A DNA stretch of 64,000 nt from Kitasatospora atroaurantiaca (GTDB lineage: Bacteria; Actinomycetota; Actinomycetes; Streptomycetales; Streptomycetaceae). The notes below the pieces were generated by a model that saw nothing but the letters and a program-made list of their open reading frames with translations, was not told the origin of the DNA and ran no database searches. Position 1 is the first letter of the stretch. Every line of letters begins with the position of its first letter. Of this stretch, positions 25,377 to 35,179 are shown piece by piece. The DNA lies in the NCBI RefSeq assembly GCF_007828955.1, contig NZ_VIVR01000001.1:248001-312000 (forward strand), in the 5' to 3' direction. The position numbers and the translations under genes were made by a program.

Positions 25377-26775
25377 ACCAGACGTCCATCCGGGTGTCCG
25401 GGTCCGCGAGGTCCAGCCGGAGCAGCGCCTCGGCGCGGGCGATCCGCTGGCGGACGGTGTTGCGGTGGATGCCGAGGGCGGCCGCCGTACGGTCCCAACT
25501 GCCGTGCAGCGACAGCCAGGTGCGCAGGGTGTCGAGCACGGCCGGGGAGCCGTCCAGCGGGGCCAGCCGACGTCGGGCCAGCTCGGCGGCCTCGGCCTGC
25601 GGGACCAGCTCCGCGACGCCCCAGTCCCGGCTGCGGTGCCGCAGCAGCGCGGCCCCGCCGGCGAGGGCGCGGCGCAGGGCGGTCGCGGCCTGGCCGTCGG
25701 CGAGCGGGAGCTCGGCGGCGGGCGCCGGGGCGCTCACCCCGAGCGTCCAGCCGGGCAGTTCGGGGACGGGCGCGTCGGCGGGCAGCAGCGCGCAGAGCTC
25801 GTCCCCGTCCAGGTCGAGGTACGGCGTGCCGAGCGCGGCCGGTCCCGAGCGGCCGTGCCGTCGTCCCCGCACCACCAACCACGGCCCGGGCCCGAGGAGT
25901 TCGGCCACCTCCTCGGGCCGGGAGCCGAGCATCAGCCGGACCACCGCCGCGCCGGAGGCCACCGTGCGCGGACGCGGCCCGCTGAGCAGGGCGAGCAGCA
26001 CGGCCGCCATACCGCCGACCGAGCGGTCCACCGGGTCCTGGTGGCGGGCGGCGATGCCCAGGACCAGGCCGGTGCCCGCGAGGGCGTGCGCCGTCAGGTG
26101 CTGCTCACCCGCGTGGGCGGCGCCGGTGGCCAGCGGCCGGTCGCCGTGCAACCGGGCGGCGAGTGCGGCCAGTTCGGCCGGGACGGGCTCATCCGGGCGC
26201 GGCCCTGCGGCGTGCAGCTCCCGGCCGTCGGCGTCGAGCAGCACCACCCAGGCGTCCAGCGCCGCCGCGAGTCTGCGCAGCACCGCGGCGAGCGGGTCCG
26301 GGCGGGACGCGGCGGTGGCGAGCGCCTGCTGCGCCTCGGTGACCCGCCGCAACTCGCGGTGCCGGGCCTCGGCCAGGGCCAGCCACAGGGCGCGGCTGAC
26401 GGCGACGAACGGCGTCGGCGGCGGGATCTCCACGAGCGGCAGGCCGTGCCGCTCGCAGGCCTCCACCAGCACCTCGGGCACCCGGTCGTGCACCGGCGCC
26501 ACCCCGAAGCCGAGCGCCGCCGCCCCGGCCTCGACCGCCCGGGCGACGTAGCGGTCGTGGTCGAAGGCCGCGCCGCCCTCCTCGCCGAAGAAGATCCCCG
26601 AGGTGAGCAGCAGTTCGCCGCCGAGCAGGTACGGCGCCGGGTCGGCCATCTCCGAGGTGTGCACCCACTGGATCGGGACGTCCCCCTGGCGCGGCCCGGC
26701 GACCTGGCGCAGGCCGAGGTCGGTCCGGGAGAGCAGCGCGCTCAGCGGGATCGAGGGGGTGTCGAGAGAGCTCAT
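25354..26775 (-). CDS. PucR-family transcriptional regulator
   Basis: A 473-residue regulator. The N-terminal sensory domain (about 10-135, PIQWVHTSEMADPAPYLLGGELLLTSG, with the WVHxSEM motif) is the PucR purine-catabolism type; a middle GAF/GGDEF-like part follows, and the C-terminus is the PucR HTH (LDTLRTWLSLHGSWDRTAAA, then LGIHRNTVRQRIARAE). Divergent from the symporter/ureohydrolase/ThDP-enzyme operon, which it probably controls in response to a nitrogen compound. The ATG at 26775 directly precedes the conserved start; 191 bp separate the divergent genes. Confidence 0.9.
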   Translation of the reverse strand: MSSLDTPSIPLSALLSRTDLGLRQVAGPRQGDVPIQWVHTSEMADPAPYLLGGELLLTSGIFFGEEGGAAFDHDRYVARAVEAGAAALGFGVAPVHDRVPEVLVEACERHGLPLVEIPPPTPFVAVSRALWLALAEARHRELRRVTEAQQALATAASRPDPLAAVLRRLAAALDAWVVLLDADGRELHAAGPRPDEPVPAELAALAARLHGDRPLATGAAHAGEQHLTAHALAGTGLVLGIAARHQDPVDRSVGGMAAVLLALLSGPRPRTVASGAAVVRLMLGSRPEEVAELLGPGPWLVVRGRRHGRSGPAALGTPYLDLDGDELCALLPADAPVPELPGWTLGVSAPAPAAELPLADGQAATALRRALAGGAALLRHRSRDWGVAELVPQAEAAELARRRLAPLDGSPAVLDTLRTWLSLHGSWDRTAAALGIHRNTVRQRIARAEALLRLDLADPDTRMDVWFTLRWLD

Positions 26776-26966
26776 ATGGATGGTTCGTCCTGCCCTGAGG
26801 GTGATCAGGGTCAGAACATACACTTCATCGGCCGTCGGCGTGACACCTAGAGTCATGGCCTGAGCCCGCCGGATTCCCCCCGTCCGGCGGGCCGTCTCCC
26901 CCGGCCGGGCCCGCGCACGCCCGGTCGCGCCACATCCCCCAGCTACCCCCGACTGCGGAGGACCGG

Positions 26967-28421
26967 ATGGCCATCGACTACAGCATCATCGTCCTGTATC
27001 TGGCGGGCATGCTCGCCATGGGCTGGTGGGGCATGCGCCGCGCCCGCTCCAAGAGCGACTTCCTGGTCGCGGGCCGCCGCCTCGGCCCGGTGATGTACTC
27101 GGGCACCATGGCCGCCATCGTCCTGGGCGGCGCCTCCACCATCGGCGGCGTCGGCCTCGGCTACAAGTACGGCCTGTCGGGCGCCTGGATGGTCGTCACC
27201 ATCGGCCTCGGCCTGCTCGCCCTGAGCATCTTCTTCTCGGCCCGGATCGCCCGGCTCAAGGTCTACACCGTCTCCCAGATGCTCGACCTGCGCTACGGCG
27301 GCTCCTCCGGCCTGATCTCCGGCATCGTCATGTGGGCGTACACCCTGATGCTGGCCGTCACCTCCACCATCGCCTACGCCACCATCTTCGACGTGCTGTT
27401 CGGCCTCGGCCGCACCCCGGCGATCATCCTCGGCGGCGTCATCGTGGTCGGCTACTCCACCCTCGGCGGCATGTGGTCGATCACCATCACCGACATGGTG
27501 CAGTTCGTCGTCAAGACCATCGGCGTGCTGCTCCTGCTGCTGCCGATCGCGGTGGTCAAGGCGGGCGGCTTCGCCGCGATGCAGGAGAAGCTGCCCGGAG
27601 GGTACTTCTCCCCCATGAGCATCGGCCTGGAGACCGTCTTCACCTACACGCTGATCTACACCTTCGGCATGCTGATCGGCCAGGACATCTGGCAGCGCGT
27701 CTTCACCGCCCGCACCGACAAGATCGCCAGCACCGGCGGCACCGTGGCCGGGATCTACTGCCTGGTGTACGCGATCGCGGGCGCCGTCATCGGCACCGCC
27801 GCCAAGGTGCTCTACCCCACGCTCGGCAGCACCGACAACGCCTTCGCCACCATCGTCAAGGGCGCACTGCCGGTGGGCGTCAAGGGCCTGGTGCTGGCCG
27901 CCGCGCTGTCGGCGGTGATGTCCACCTCCTCCGGCGCGCTGATCGCCTGTGCCACCGTCGCCAACAACGACATCTGGTCGCGCCTGCGCGGCCGGGCCAC
28001 CCCGAAGGACGACCATGACGAGGTGCGCGGCAACCGGATCTTCATCCTGGTCATGGGCATCGCCGTGATCGCCATCGCGATCGCGCTGGACAACGTGGTG
28101 GAGGCCCTCACCGTCGCCTACAACCTGCTGGTCGGCGGCCTGCTGGTGCCGATCCTCGGCGGACTGGTCTGGAAGCGAGGCACGGCGGCCGGCGCCCTGG
28201 CCTCGATCGTGGCGGGCGGCGTCAGCGTCGTCGTCCTGATGGCCGTCGACGGCGTGCTGGCCAACGAGCCGATCTACTACGGGCTGCTGGCGAGCCTGGT
28301 CTCGTACGCCGCCGTCAGCCTCGCCACCAAGCCCACCGACGCCGCCGTCCTGGACGCCTGGCGCCGCCGCCTCGCGGGTTCGGAGGCCGCGAGCTCCGAA
28401 CCCGCCGCCGCGACCGTCTGA
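26967..28421 (+). CDS. Sodium:solute symporter (SSS family)
   Basis: A 484-residue protein with about 13 transmembrane helices. IVLGGASTIGGVGLGYKYGL and GLISGIVMWAYTLMLAVTST are typical of the sodium-binding first helices of the SSSF (PutP/PanF/allantoin-type) family. It is the first gene of an operon with a ureohydrolase and a ThDP enzyme, so it probably imports their substrate, such as a guanidino or ureido acid. Divergent PucR gene suggests control by nitrogen catabolite. Spacing to the next gene is 29 bp. Confidence 0.87.
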   Translation: MAIDYSIIVLYLAGMLAMGWWGMRRARSKSDFLVAGRRLGPVMYSGTMAAIVLGGASTIGGVGLGYKYGLSGAWMVVTIGLGLLALSIFFSARIARLKVYTVSQMLDLRYGGSSGLISGIVMWAYTLMLAVTSTIAYATIFDVLFGLGRTPAIILGGVIVVGYSTLGGMWSITITDMVQFVVKTIGVLLLLLPIAVVKAGGFAAMQEKLPGGYFSPMSIGLETVFTYTLIYTFGMLIGQDIWQRVFTARTDKIASTGGTVAGIYCLVYAIAGAVIGTAAKVLYPTLGSTDNAFATIVKGALPVGVKGLVLAAALSAVMSTSSGALIACATVANNDIWSRLRGRATPKDDHDEVRGNRIFILVMGIAVIAIAIALDNVVEALTVAYNLLVGGLLVPILGGLVWKRGTAAGALASIVAGGVSVVVLMAVDGVLANEPIYYGLLASLVSYAAVSLATKPTDAAVLDAWRRRLAGSEAASSEPAAATV

Positions 28422-28450
28422 CCGCCTGCCCCCAGAGAGGCTGACCCACC

Positions 28451-29404
28451 ATGAGTTCCACCGAACCCCGCGGCCCCGTCGACTCCTCCCGCGTCCCGCG
28501 CTACGCCGGGCCCGCCACCTTCGCCCGGCTGCCCCGGCTGGACGAGGTCGGCCGCGCCGACATCGCCGTCGTCGGCGTCCCGTTCGACTCCGGCGTCTCC
28601 TACCGCCCCGGCGCCCGCTTCGGCGGCAACGCCATCCGCGAGGCGAGCCGGCTGCTGCGCCCCTACAACCCGGCACAGGACGCCTCCCCGTTCGCCCTCG
28701 CCCAGGTGGCCGACGCCGGGGACATCGCCGCCAACCCGTTCAACATCAACGAGGCGGTCGAGACCGTCGAGGCCGCCGCCGACGAGCTGCTCGCCACCGG
28801 CGCCCGCCTGCTCACCCTCGGCGGCGACCACACCATCGCGCTGCCGCTGCTGCGCTCGGTCGCCAAGAAGCACGGCCCGGTCGCCCTGTTGCACTTCGAC
28901 GCCCATCTCGACACCTGGGACACCTACTTCGGCGCCGAGTACACCCACGGCACCCCGTTCCGCCGCGCCGTCGAGGAGGGCATCCTCGACACCTCCGCCC
29001 TCTCCCACGTCGGCACCCGCGGCCCGCTCTACGGCAAGCAGGACCTCACCGAGGACGAGAAGCTGGGCTTCGGCATCGTCACCTCGGCCGACGTCATGCG
29101 CCGTGGCGTGGACGAGATCGCCCAGCAGCTGCGCGAGCGGATCGGCGACCGCCCGCTGTACGTCTCCATCGACATCGACGTGCTCGACCCGGCCCACGCG
29201 CCCGGCACCGGCACCCCCGAGGCGGGCGGCCTGACCTCCCGCGAGCTGCTGGAGATCCTGCGCGGACTCGCGGGCTGCCGGCTCGTCTCCGCCGACGTGG
29301 TCGAGGTCGCCCCGGCGTACGACCACGCCGAGATCACCGCGGTGGCCGCCTCCCACACGGCCTACGAGCTCGTCACCCTGATGGCCCGGCAGGTGGCCGA
29401 GTGA
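28451..29404 (+). CDS. Agmatinase/guanidino-acid hydrolase (ureohydrolase family)
   Basis: A 317-residue dinuclear manganese enzyme that removes urea from a guanidino compound. Metal-binding motifs are complete: [21 protein letters not shown], and [30 protein letters not shown] and [10 protein letters not shown] are shared with agmatinase and guanidinobutyrase. Substrate could be agmatine, 4-guanidinobutyrate or 3-guanidinopropionate. The clustering with an SSS symporter favours an imported guanidino acid. The stop overlaps the next GTG (GTGA). Confidence 0.9.
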   Translation: MSSTEPRGPVDSSRVPRYAGPATFARLPRLDEVGRADIAVVGVPFDSGVSYRPGARFGGNAIREASRLLRPYNPAQDASPFALAQVADAGDIAANPFNINEAVETVEAAADELLATGARLLTLGGDHTIALPLLRSVAKKHGPVALLHFDAHLDTWDTYFGAEYTHGTPFRRAVEEGILDTSALSHVGTRGPLYGKQDLTEDEKLGFGIVTSADVMRRGVDEIAQQLRERIGDRPLYVSIDIDVLDPAHAPGTGTPEAGGLTSRELLEILRGLAGCRLVSADVVEVAPAYDHAEITAVAASHTAYELVTLMARQVAE

Positions 29405-31026
29405 CGCTCGTGCGCAACGGCGGCGACCTCGTCGTCGAGTCCCTCTCCGCGCTGGGCGCCCAGACCGTCTTCGGCCTCCCCGGCCAGCACGCCCTCGGCC
29501 TCTTCGACGCGCTACGCCGCTCCTCCCTGCGCTACGTCGGGCTGCGGGTGGAGAACAACGCGGGCTTCGCCGCCGACGGGTACGCCCGGACGGCGGGCAC
29601 CGTCGCTCCGCTGTTCCTCTCCACCGGCCCCGGCGCGCTCACCTCGCTGGCCGCACTGCAGGAGGCGGCCGCCGCGTCCGTCCCGGTGCTGGCCGTCTCC
29701 AGCCAGATCCCCTCGGCCGGGCTCGGCGGCCGCCGCCGCGGCTACCTGCACGAACTGGTCGACCAGCAGGCGAGTTTCCGCGACATCGTGAAGTCGGTGC
29801 ACACCGCCCGCTCCGCCTCCCAGATCCCGTCCGCAATGGCTGCGGCCTGGGAGTCGGCGCTCACCGCGCCGTTCGGGCCGGTCTGGGTGGAGATCCCGCA
29901 GGATGTCCTGCTCGCGCCGACCACCGTCCCGCGGGTGACCGGGGTGCGGGCCGAGCCGCGTCCGCTCGTGCCGCGGCCCGAGCTGGTCGCGGAGGCCGCG
30001 GTGCTGCTCGCCGAGGCCGAGCGGCCGGTGATCCTGGCCGGCGGTGGAGTCGTCCGAGCGGGGGCGACGGATGAACTGCTGCGGCTGGCAGAGCTGTTGC
30101 GGGCTCCGGTGGCGAGCACCTTCGGCGCGAAGGGCGCGTTCCCCTGGGAGCACCCGCTCTCGCTGCAGTCCTGGCTGGAGGACCGGCACACCACCGATCT
30201 CCTGGAGGACGCCGACGTCCTGCTGGTGGTCGGCTCCGGGCTCGGCGAACTCTCCAGCAACTACCACACCTTCGCCCCGCGCGGCCGGCTGATCCAGATC
30301 GAGGCCGACCTGGGAAAGCTGGAGTCCAACCACCCCGCCTTCGGCATCCACGCCGATGCCCGGCTCGCCCTGGCGGCCCTGCACAACGCGATCCCGGCCA
30401 GGGAGGCGGACGGGCGGGCCGAGCAGGTCGTGACCGATCTGCTCAAGCGGGTGCAGGCCCGACTCGACTCCCAGGGACTGGAGTTGGAGCGTGAGCTGCT
30501 GGCCTCGGTGCGGCGGGCACTCCCCGACGACGCCCCGGTCTTCTTCGACATGACCATCCTCGGCTACTGGGCCTGGTCGGCCTTCGACGCCCGCCGGCCG
30601 AACGCGATGCACTCGGCGCAGGGCGCCGGAGGCCTCGGTTACGGCTTCCCGGCCGCCCTCGGCGCGGCAGCGGCCCGGCGCGGCGAGCCGGTGCTGGCGG
30701 TGTCGGGCGACGGCGGGGCGATGTACTCGATCGCCGAGCTGGCCACGGCCCGCCAACTCGGCCTGGACGTCACCTGGTTGATCGTCGACGACGGGGGCTA
30801 CGGCATCCTGCGCGAGTACATGTCGGACACCTTCGGCCAGGCGACGGCGACCGAGCTCGCCCGCCCGGACTTCGTCCGCCTGGCCGAGTCCTTCGGCGTC
30901 TCGGCGACCGAGACCACCCCGGAGGACCTGGAGCGCGACCTCGCCAAGGCCCTCGCCGAACCGGGGCCGTCGGTGGTCGTCCTCCCCGCCGTGCTGCGGA
31001 TGTTCGAACCGACCCACCTGGGCTGA
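29401..31026 (+). CDS. Thiamine diphosphate-dependent acetolactate synthase-like enzyme
   Basis: A 541-residue ThDP enzyme in the usual order of PYR, central and PP domains. The PYR Glu is in [18 protein letters not shown], and the PP-domain ThDP/Mg motif is [13 protein letters not shown] followed by the Asp of LIVDDGGYG. It resembles the large subunit of acetolactate synthase and benzoylformate or indolepyruvate decarboxylases; no FAD-specific feature can be judged. Its place after a ureohydrolase suggests a decarboxylation or carboligation step on the 2-oxo acid formed from the guanidino compound. GTG start overlaps the upstream stop. Confidence 0.85.
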   Translation: MTLVRNGGDLVVESLSALGAQTVFGLPGQHALGLFDALRRSSLRYVGLRVENNAGFAADGYARTAGTVAPLFLSTGPGALTSLAALQEAAAASVPVLAVSSQIPSAGLGGRRRGYLHELVDQQASFRDIVKSVHTARSASQIPSAMAAAWESALTAPFGPVWVEIPQDVLLAPTTVPRVTGVRAEPRPLVPRPELVAEAAVLLAEAERPVILAGGGVVRAGATDELLRLAELLRAPVASTFGAKGAFPWEHPLSLQSWLEDRHTTDLLEDADVLLVVGSGLGELSSNYHTFAPRGRLIQIEADLGKLESNHPAFGIHADARLALAALHNAIPAREADGRAEQVVTDLLKRVQARLDSQGLELERELLASVRRALPDDAPVFFDMTILGYWAWSAFDARRPNAMHSAQGAGGLGYGFPAALGAAAARRGEPVLAVSGDGGAMYSIAELATARQLGLDVTWLIVDDGGYGILREYMSDTFGQATATELARPDFVRLAESFGVSATETTPEDLERDLAKALAEPGPSVVVLPAVLRMFEPTHLG

Positions 31027-31034
31027 CCGCCCAC

Positions 31035-31068
31035 TGCCGCGCTGACGGGCCCCACCGTCAGCGCGGCA
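31035..31068. terminator. Bidirectional terminator overlapping an M48 gene stop
   Basis: A perfect 14-bp stem (31035-31048 with 31055-31068) with a 6-nt loop, between the convergent ThDP-enzyme and M48 genes. The right arm includes the stop codon of the M48 gene (31058-31060). Confidence 0.8.
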
Positions 31069-33778
31069 CCATGGCCACCAGCTCCGCCATCCGCGCGTTG
31101 GCCGCCTTGAAGGACCGGGCGGACTCGCTCATGAGGCTGTCGTCGAACGGATCGGCTGCCTTCGCGCACAGCTCGGCGCCGCGCTCGACGCTGTCGAGCA
31201 GGCCCGTCCAGGCCTCCGCCGACGTGGCTTCGGGTGGCGCCGGAAAGGCCCGAGCGTCGCGCACCGACGAGGCGAGCTGCGTACACCGGTCCTGGGCCAT
31301 GGCCGGGTCGAAGGGCTGGAACGCCTCGAACATCCACCCCATGCGCCGCTGAACGCCCAGGATCCGGTCCCAGCCTCCTCCCACGTACCAGATGGCGCGC
31401 ACCGCTTCGCCGCGGTTCGGAGGCGGTGCGCTCCGCCCCGCTTCGTCGACCTTGAGCACGTCCCGGGTGGCCGCCGGCGGGAACGCCACCGAAGCCACAC
31501 AGGCGGCCACGATCGCGACCGCCACGACCCGCACCGTGCGGCCACCGGCCGCGACCCGGTGGTCGGGGACGGCGGCCAGGCCTTCGGTACGCTCACGCAG
31601 CAGCCGGAGGCCGCCGCCGAGCGCCGCCCCGACGAGTGCCGCGACCGTGCCGAGGATCGGTACGACCTGCAGCGGCCGGGCCGCCAGCGCGTCGTCCATC
31701 GTGCGGGTGCACGTCGTCCGGGCCAGTGCCCCGACCAGGCCGCAGCCGTCGGCCAGGTGCAGCCCCACCAGACCGGCAGCACCTACCGCTCCGGTGACCG
31801 TGCAGGCCAGCAGCGTTGAGGGCAGACCGAAGCGTCGGCGCGCGAGCAGCACCGACAGCACCAGTTGGACGGCGGCGATACCCACGATCTCCCAGGAGGA
31901 GAAGACCACCGCGAAGGCGTCCCCCGCCCTCACTCCGGCCGCGACCGACCGGTGGGCGGCCGCGCGCAGCGCCACGTCCAGGACGGCCCAGGCCGCCCCG
32001 GCGCCCAGGCCCGCGAGCAGCGCGGCCCGGACCCGCGGCATCGGTATTCCCCCGAGCAACAGCGGCACCAGCCACAGGGCTGCCAGGGCCGCGACCATCA
32101 GCACCCGGTCGCTGTCCTCGATGAAGGCGAACACCACGGCATGGACGGCCCCGGAGTCCCACGTCGTCCATCCCACCTCCGCCGCATAGCGGCGCAGCTG
32201 GGCGGACTCGGGGGCGAGCAGGTAGCGGAGCACTCCGTCCGCACCGTCCTCCTCCGTCCAGCGGCCCAGCAGGACGTAGCAGAGCAGCAGGAGTGCCGCT
32301 GCCGCGAGCAGGCCGTGCCGGGACCGCCTCCGGGAGCCGAGCAGCCCGGCCAGGTACCCGGCCCAGCAGGACACGGCGGTCGCGCAGCCGAGCAGCAGAA
32401 GTGCGTCCGCGGCCCCGATCCAGGTGACCGGCAGCGAGCGCTCACGGCCGGCGGCGGCGACGTCGAGGAACCGCCCGGCCACCAGGCCGAGGCCGAGGGC
32501 GAGCCCCGACAGGGCGGCGGCGCCGCGTGCCCGGCCGCCCGCGCGCCGGAACTCGGCGTACCGCAGGCCCGACACCCCCAACAGCGCGGCCACGGCCGAG
32601 CTCCACGCGATCCGCAGGACCATGTGCCAGCTGTTCTCCGCGTTGGCCACACCCGCCGTCACCAGGGTCTGCCACAGGTGGTTCCAGGTGATCTGCACGG
32701 CGATGCCCGCGGCCAGCATCTCTCCGACGCCGGGGCGCAGCAGCGAGTGCGGCCGCTGCAGCGCAGCCGTCCGGGCGGCCCTGCCGGGGTGGTTGGCCCA
32801 CCAGGTGTGCCATCGCCAGAACCGGGGACGGGCCTGGTCGGTGAAGCCCCGGTAGGGGTCGGCGGTGCCCGTCCACAATGCCACCCGGGCGTCCGCGTAC
32901 AGCTCACGGGCTCGGAGCACCGAGGCCCGGGAGGCGTAGACGAGCATCACCAGCGCCACGATCCGCCAAGCGGTGTTCGCGTTGAAGGCCAGCGTGTAGT
33001 GGGACCACCGGGGCAGCGTGAGCGGAGTGGCGGTGACCAGCATCGGGTCGACGATCGTGAGCGCGAACGGCACCAGCGTGACGACGAGGAAGGCGCGCCA
33101 GACGGCGAGGGTGGCGTGGGTGACCGTCACATCCCGGTTCCTGAGGTGCGCGAGCTCGTGGAGCACGACGGCCCGGAAGGCCTCGGGGTCGCGTCCGCGC
33201 AGGGCGAGCAGGCCCGCGTCCAGGCAGACGAGGCGGCGACGGCGGTGGCCGAACGCCACTCCCCCGGTGCGATGGCCGAGCGGGTCGGTCAGGAACGTCG
33301 GCGGGTCGGTCAGTTCCGCGCGGCGGACCAGGGCCGCCAGTTCCTCGGCGAGTGCGGCGTCGGCGTTCAGGTCCAGCGGGGCGAGCCGGCGGCGGCGCAC
33401 CCGCCAGGTGGGCTGGACCCGGTGGAGGACCGCCGCGAGCAGGAGCAGCAGGAGGACCGCGACGAGCACCCAGGTCAGGACCGGCACGGTCTGGTGCCGC
33501 ATGCAGCCCCAGTAGGTCTGCCACTTCCCCTCGTCCGGATCCGACCACCCGTCCCTGAGGAGGTACAGGCCGCTCCTCACCTGGCAGCGCGCCGAGGGGT
33601 CGGAGGTGCCCTGGCGGTGCAGCATGAGCCCGGCGAAGTTGGTGTGGACCAGCGCGGTCGTGCCGAGGGCGAGCCCGATCAGCGTGGCGAAGCGCAGCCG
33701 AGTGCCGGAGGGGGTGGAGAACAGCCGGGCGCCACCGCGTAATGGCCCGCCGTCACCGGCGAGGGTCTGCTCGGACAC
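31058..33778 (-). CDS. Large M48-family membrane metalloprotease
   Basis: A 906-residue membrane protein whose N-terminal third is an M48 (HtpX/Ste24-like) protease: a helix near 32-50, another near 100-118, then AFRAVVLHELAHLRNRDVTV with His207, Glu208 and His211 in the zinc site. The rest, about 600 residues, has a dozen or more hydrophobic helices and no clear second enzyme domain, which makes it far longer than HtpX (about 290). It may process membrane proteins or peptides. The GTG at 33778 lies 2 nt after the stop of the small upstream gene, so they form one unit. Confidence 0.8.
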   Translation of the reverse strand: MSEQTLAGDGGPLRGGARLFSTPSGTRLRFATLIGLALGTTALVHTNFAGLMLHRQGTSDPSARCQVRSGLYLLRDGWSDPDEGKWQTYWGCMRHQTVPVLTWVLVAVLLLLLLAAVLHRVQPTWRVRRRRLAPLDLNADAALAEELAALVRRAELTDPPTFLTDPLGHRTGGVAFGHRRRRLVCLDAGLLALRGRDPEAFRAVVLHELAHLRNRDVTVTHATLAVWRAFLVVTLVPFALTIVDPMLVTATPLTLPRWSHYTLAFNANTAWRIVALVMLVYASRASVLRARELYADARVALWTGTADPYRGFTDQARPRFWRWHTWWANHPGRAARTAALQRPHSLLRPGVGEMLAAGIAVQITWNHLWQTLVTAGVANAENSWHMVLRIAWSSAVAALLGVSGLRYAEFRRAGGRARGAAALSGLALGLGLVAGRFLDVAAAGRERSLPVTWIGAADALLLLGCATAVSCWAGYLAGLLGSRRRSRHGLLAAAALLLLCYVLLGRWTEEDGADGVLRYLLAPESAQLRRYAAEVGWTTWDSGAVHAVVFAFIEDSDRVLMVAALAALWLVPLLLGGIPMPRVRAALLAGLGAGAAWAVLDVALRAAAHRSVAAGVRAGDAFAVVFSSWEIVGIAAVQLVLSVLLARRRFGLPSTLLACTVTGAVGAAGLVGLHLADGCGLVGALARTTCTRTMDDALAARPLQVVPILGTVAALVGAALGGGLRLLRERTEGLAAVPDHRVAAGGRTVRVVAVAIVAACVASVAFPPAATRDVLKVDEAGRSAPPPNRGEAVRAIWYVGGGWDRILGVQRRMGWMFEAFQPFDPAMAQDRCTQLASSVRDARAFPAPPEATSAEAWTGLLDSVERGAELCAKAADPFDDSLMSESARSFKAANARMAELVAMVPR

Positions 33779-33780
33779 GG

Positions 33781-34266
33781 CTACTCGCCCCCGTCCAGGC
33801 TCGCCACGAGCGCGACCACCAGCAGGTCGACCTGCCCTTCCGACAGGCCCAGTGCCCGCGCTCGTGCCGTGGCCACCTCCCTGACCTTCTCCAACTGCCG
33901 CTGGTCGAACGGCGGAACCGCGTTGTCCGGCCCGGCCTCGTCCGCCGGCCGCCGGCGGATCCGGCGCCAGAGCTTCCCGAGCCCCTGCTCCCCGCGCCGG
34001 GACAGCTCCTCACCCGCCCGGTTCAGCAGATGCGTGTACACGCTGGACAGCACGGCCAGCGCCACCGGGGAGACCAGCGTCACCATGGCGTCGAGGCCGG
34101 ACCCGAGCACCTCGTCGGACCGCCGCCTGCCCGCGATCACCTTGCCCGGGTCACGCCGGTACGCCTCGGCGACGGCGCCGAAGGCCGCCAGCTCCTCCGG
34201 CGCCACGGCCGCCACCACCCGCCGGGCGTGCGCGGTGACGAAGTCGTGCTCCCTGCGCGTCCCCAT
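33781..34266 (-). CDS. Hypothetical protein, partner of the M48 protease
   Basis: A 161-residue protein not recognised as a family. It is mainly helical; a hydrophobic stretch near 60-80 (LDAMVTLVSPVALAVLSSVY) may be membrane-associated, followed by a basic region (GKLWRRIRRRPADE) and an amphipathic C-terminus. The ATG at 34266 follows AAGGGGGG, a strong ribosome binding site. It sits 2 bp from the protease gene. A regulatory or substrate role is inferred only from position. Palindromic TGACGT elements at 34285-34305 lie in its promoter region. Confidence 0.6.
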   Translation of the reverse strand: MGTRREHDFVTAHARRVVAAVAPEELAAFGAVAEAYRRDPGKVIAGRRRSDEVLGSGLDAMVTLVSPVALAVLSSVYTHLLNRAGEELSRRGEQGLGKLWRRIRRRPADEAGPDNAVPPFDQRQLEKVREVATARARALGLSEGQVDLLVVALVASLDGGE

Positions 34267-34284
34267 CTGCCCCCCTTGGCTTGT

Positions 34285-34305
34285 TGACGTTACGTCAGAT
34301 GACGT
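34285..34305. promoter_or_regulatory. Palindromic TGACG/CGTCA operator upstream of the M48 unit
   Basis: TGACGTTACGTCA (34285-34297) is a perfect palindrome with a 3-bp centre, followed by a third TGACGT at 34300-34305. It lies just upstream of the minus-strand gene pair and is a plausible repressor site. Confidence 0.4.
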
Positions 34306-34408
34306 TCTATCAACTTCCACCGACAGGAGGACAGCCCCTCGTCGTGCGGAGGCGGCGCACCACGGCCCCCGTCGGGAACCGTCGCGCGCCACACCCGTCA
34401 CTGCAGCG

Positions 34409-35176
34409 TCACTGAGGAGTCACGTACGCGCCGGAGATGCCGCCGTCCACCAGGAAGGTGTTCGCGGTCATGAAGGAGGAGTCGTCACTGGCCAGGAAGG
34501 CGACGGCGGCGGCGATCTCCTCCGGCTCGGCGAACCGGCCGAGGGGGATGTGCACCAGGCGGCGGGCGGCCCGCTCCGGGTCCTTCGCGAACAGCTCCTG
34601 CAGCAGAGGGGTGTTGACCGGCCCCGGGCAGAGCGCGTTGACCCGGATGCCCTCCCGGGCGAACTGCACACCCAGCTCGCGCGACATCGCGAGCACGCCG
34701 CCCTTGGAGGCGCTGTAGGAGATCTGCGAGGTGGCCGCGCCCATCACCGCGACGAAGGAGGCGGTGTTGATGATCGAGCCCTTGCCCTGCCGCTGCATGT
34801 GCGGGATGGCGTACTTGCAGCAGAGGTAGACGCTGGTCAGGTTGACGTCCTGGACGCGCTTCCAGGCGTCGAGCCCGGTGGTCAGGATCGAGTCGTCGTC
34901 CGGCGGCGAGATGCCCGCGTTGTTGAAGGCGATGTCCAGTCGCCCGTACTCGGCCACCGCGGTCTCGTACATCGCGCGGACGGCGTCCTCGTCGGTCACG
35001 TCCGCCTGGACGAAGAGTCCGCCGACCTCCACGGCGGCGGCCTTGCCCGACACCTCGTCGAGGTCGACGCAGACCACCTTCGCACCCTCGGCGGCGAACC
35101 GGCGGGCGGTGGCGAGCCCGATGCCGCTGCCCGCACCGGTGATGACGGCCACGCGGCCGTCGAGACGGTTGGTCAT
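34409..35176 (-). CDS. Short-chain dehydrogenase/reductase
   Basis: A 255-residue classical SDR. The NAD(P) motif is VITGAGSGIGLATA; Asp after the second strand (VVCVDLD) favours NAD. FNNAGIS, then Tyr and Lys of YSASKGG, complete the catalytic set. It is the last gene of the five-gene gamma-glutamylation operon, 3 bp after the aldehyde dehydrogenase stop. A dehydrogenase acting on a hydroxy intermediate or alcohol would fit, but the exact step is unknown. Confidence 0.88.
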   Translation of the reverse strand: MTNRLDGRVAVITGAGSGIGLATARRFAAEGAKVVCVDLDEVSGKAAAVEVGGLFVQADVTDEDAVRAMYETAVAEYGRLDIAFNNAGISPPDDDSILTTGLDAWKRVQDVNLTSVYLCCKYAIPHMQRQGKGSIINTASFVAVMGAATSQISYSASKGGVLAMSRELGVQFAREGIRVNALCPGPVNTPLLQELFAKDPERAARRLVHIPLGRFAEPEEIAAAVAFLASDDSSFMTANTFLVDGGISGAYVTPQ

Positions 35177-35179
35177 CTG

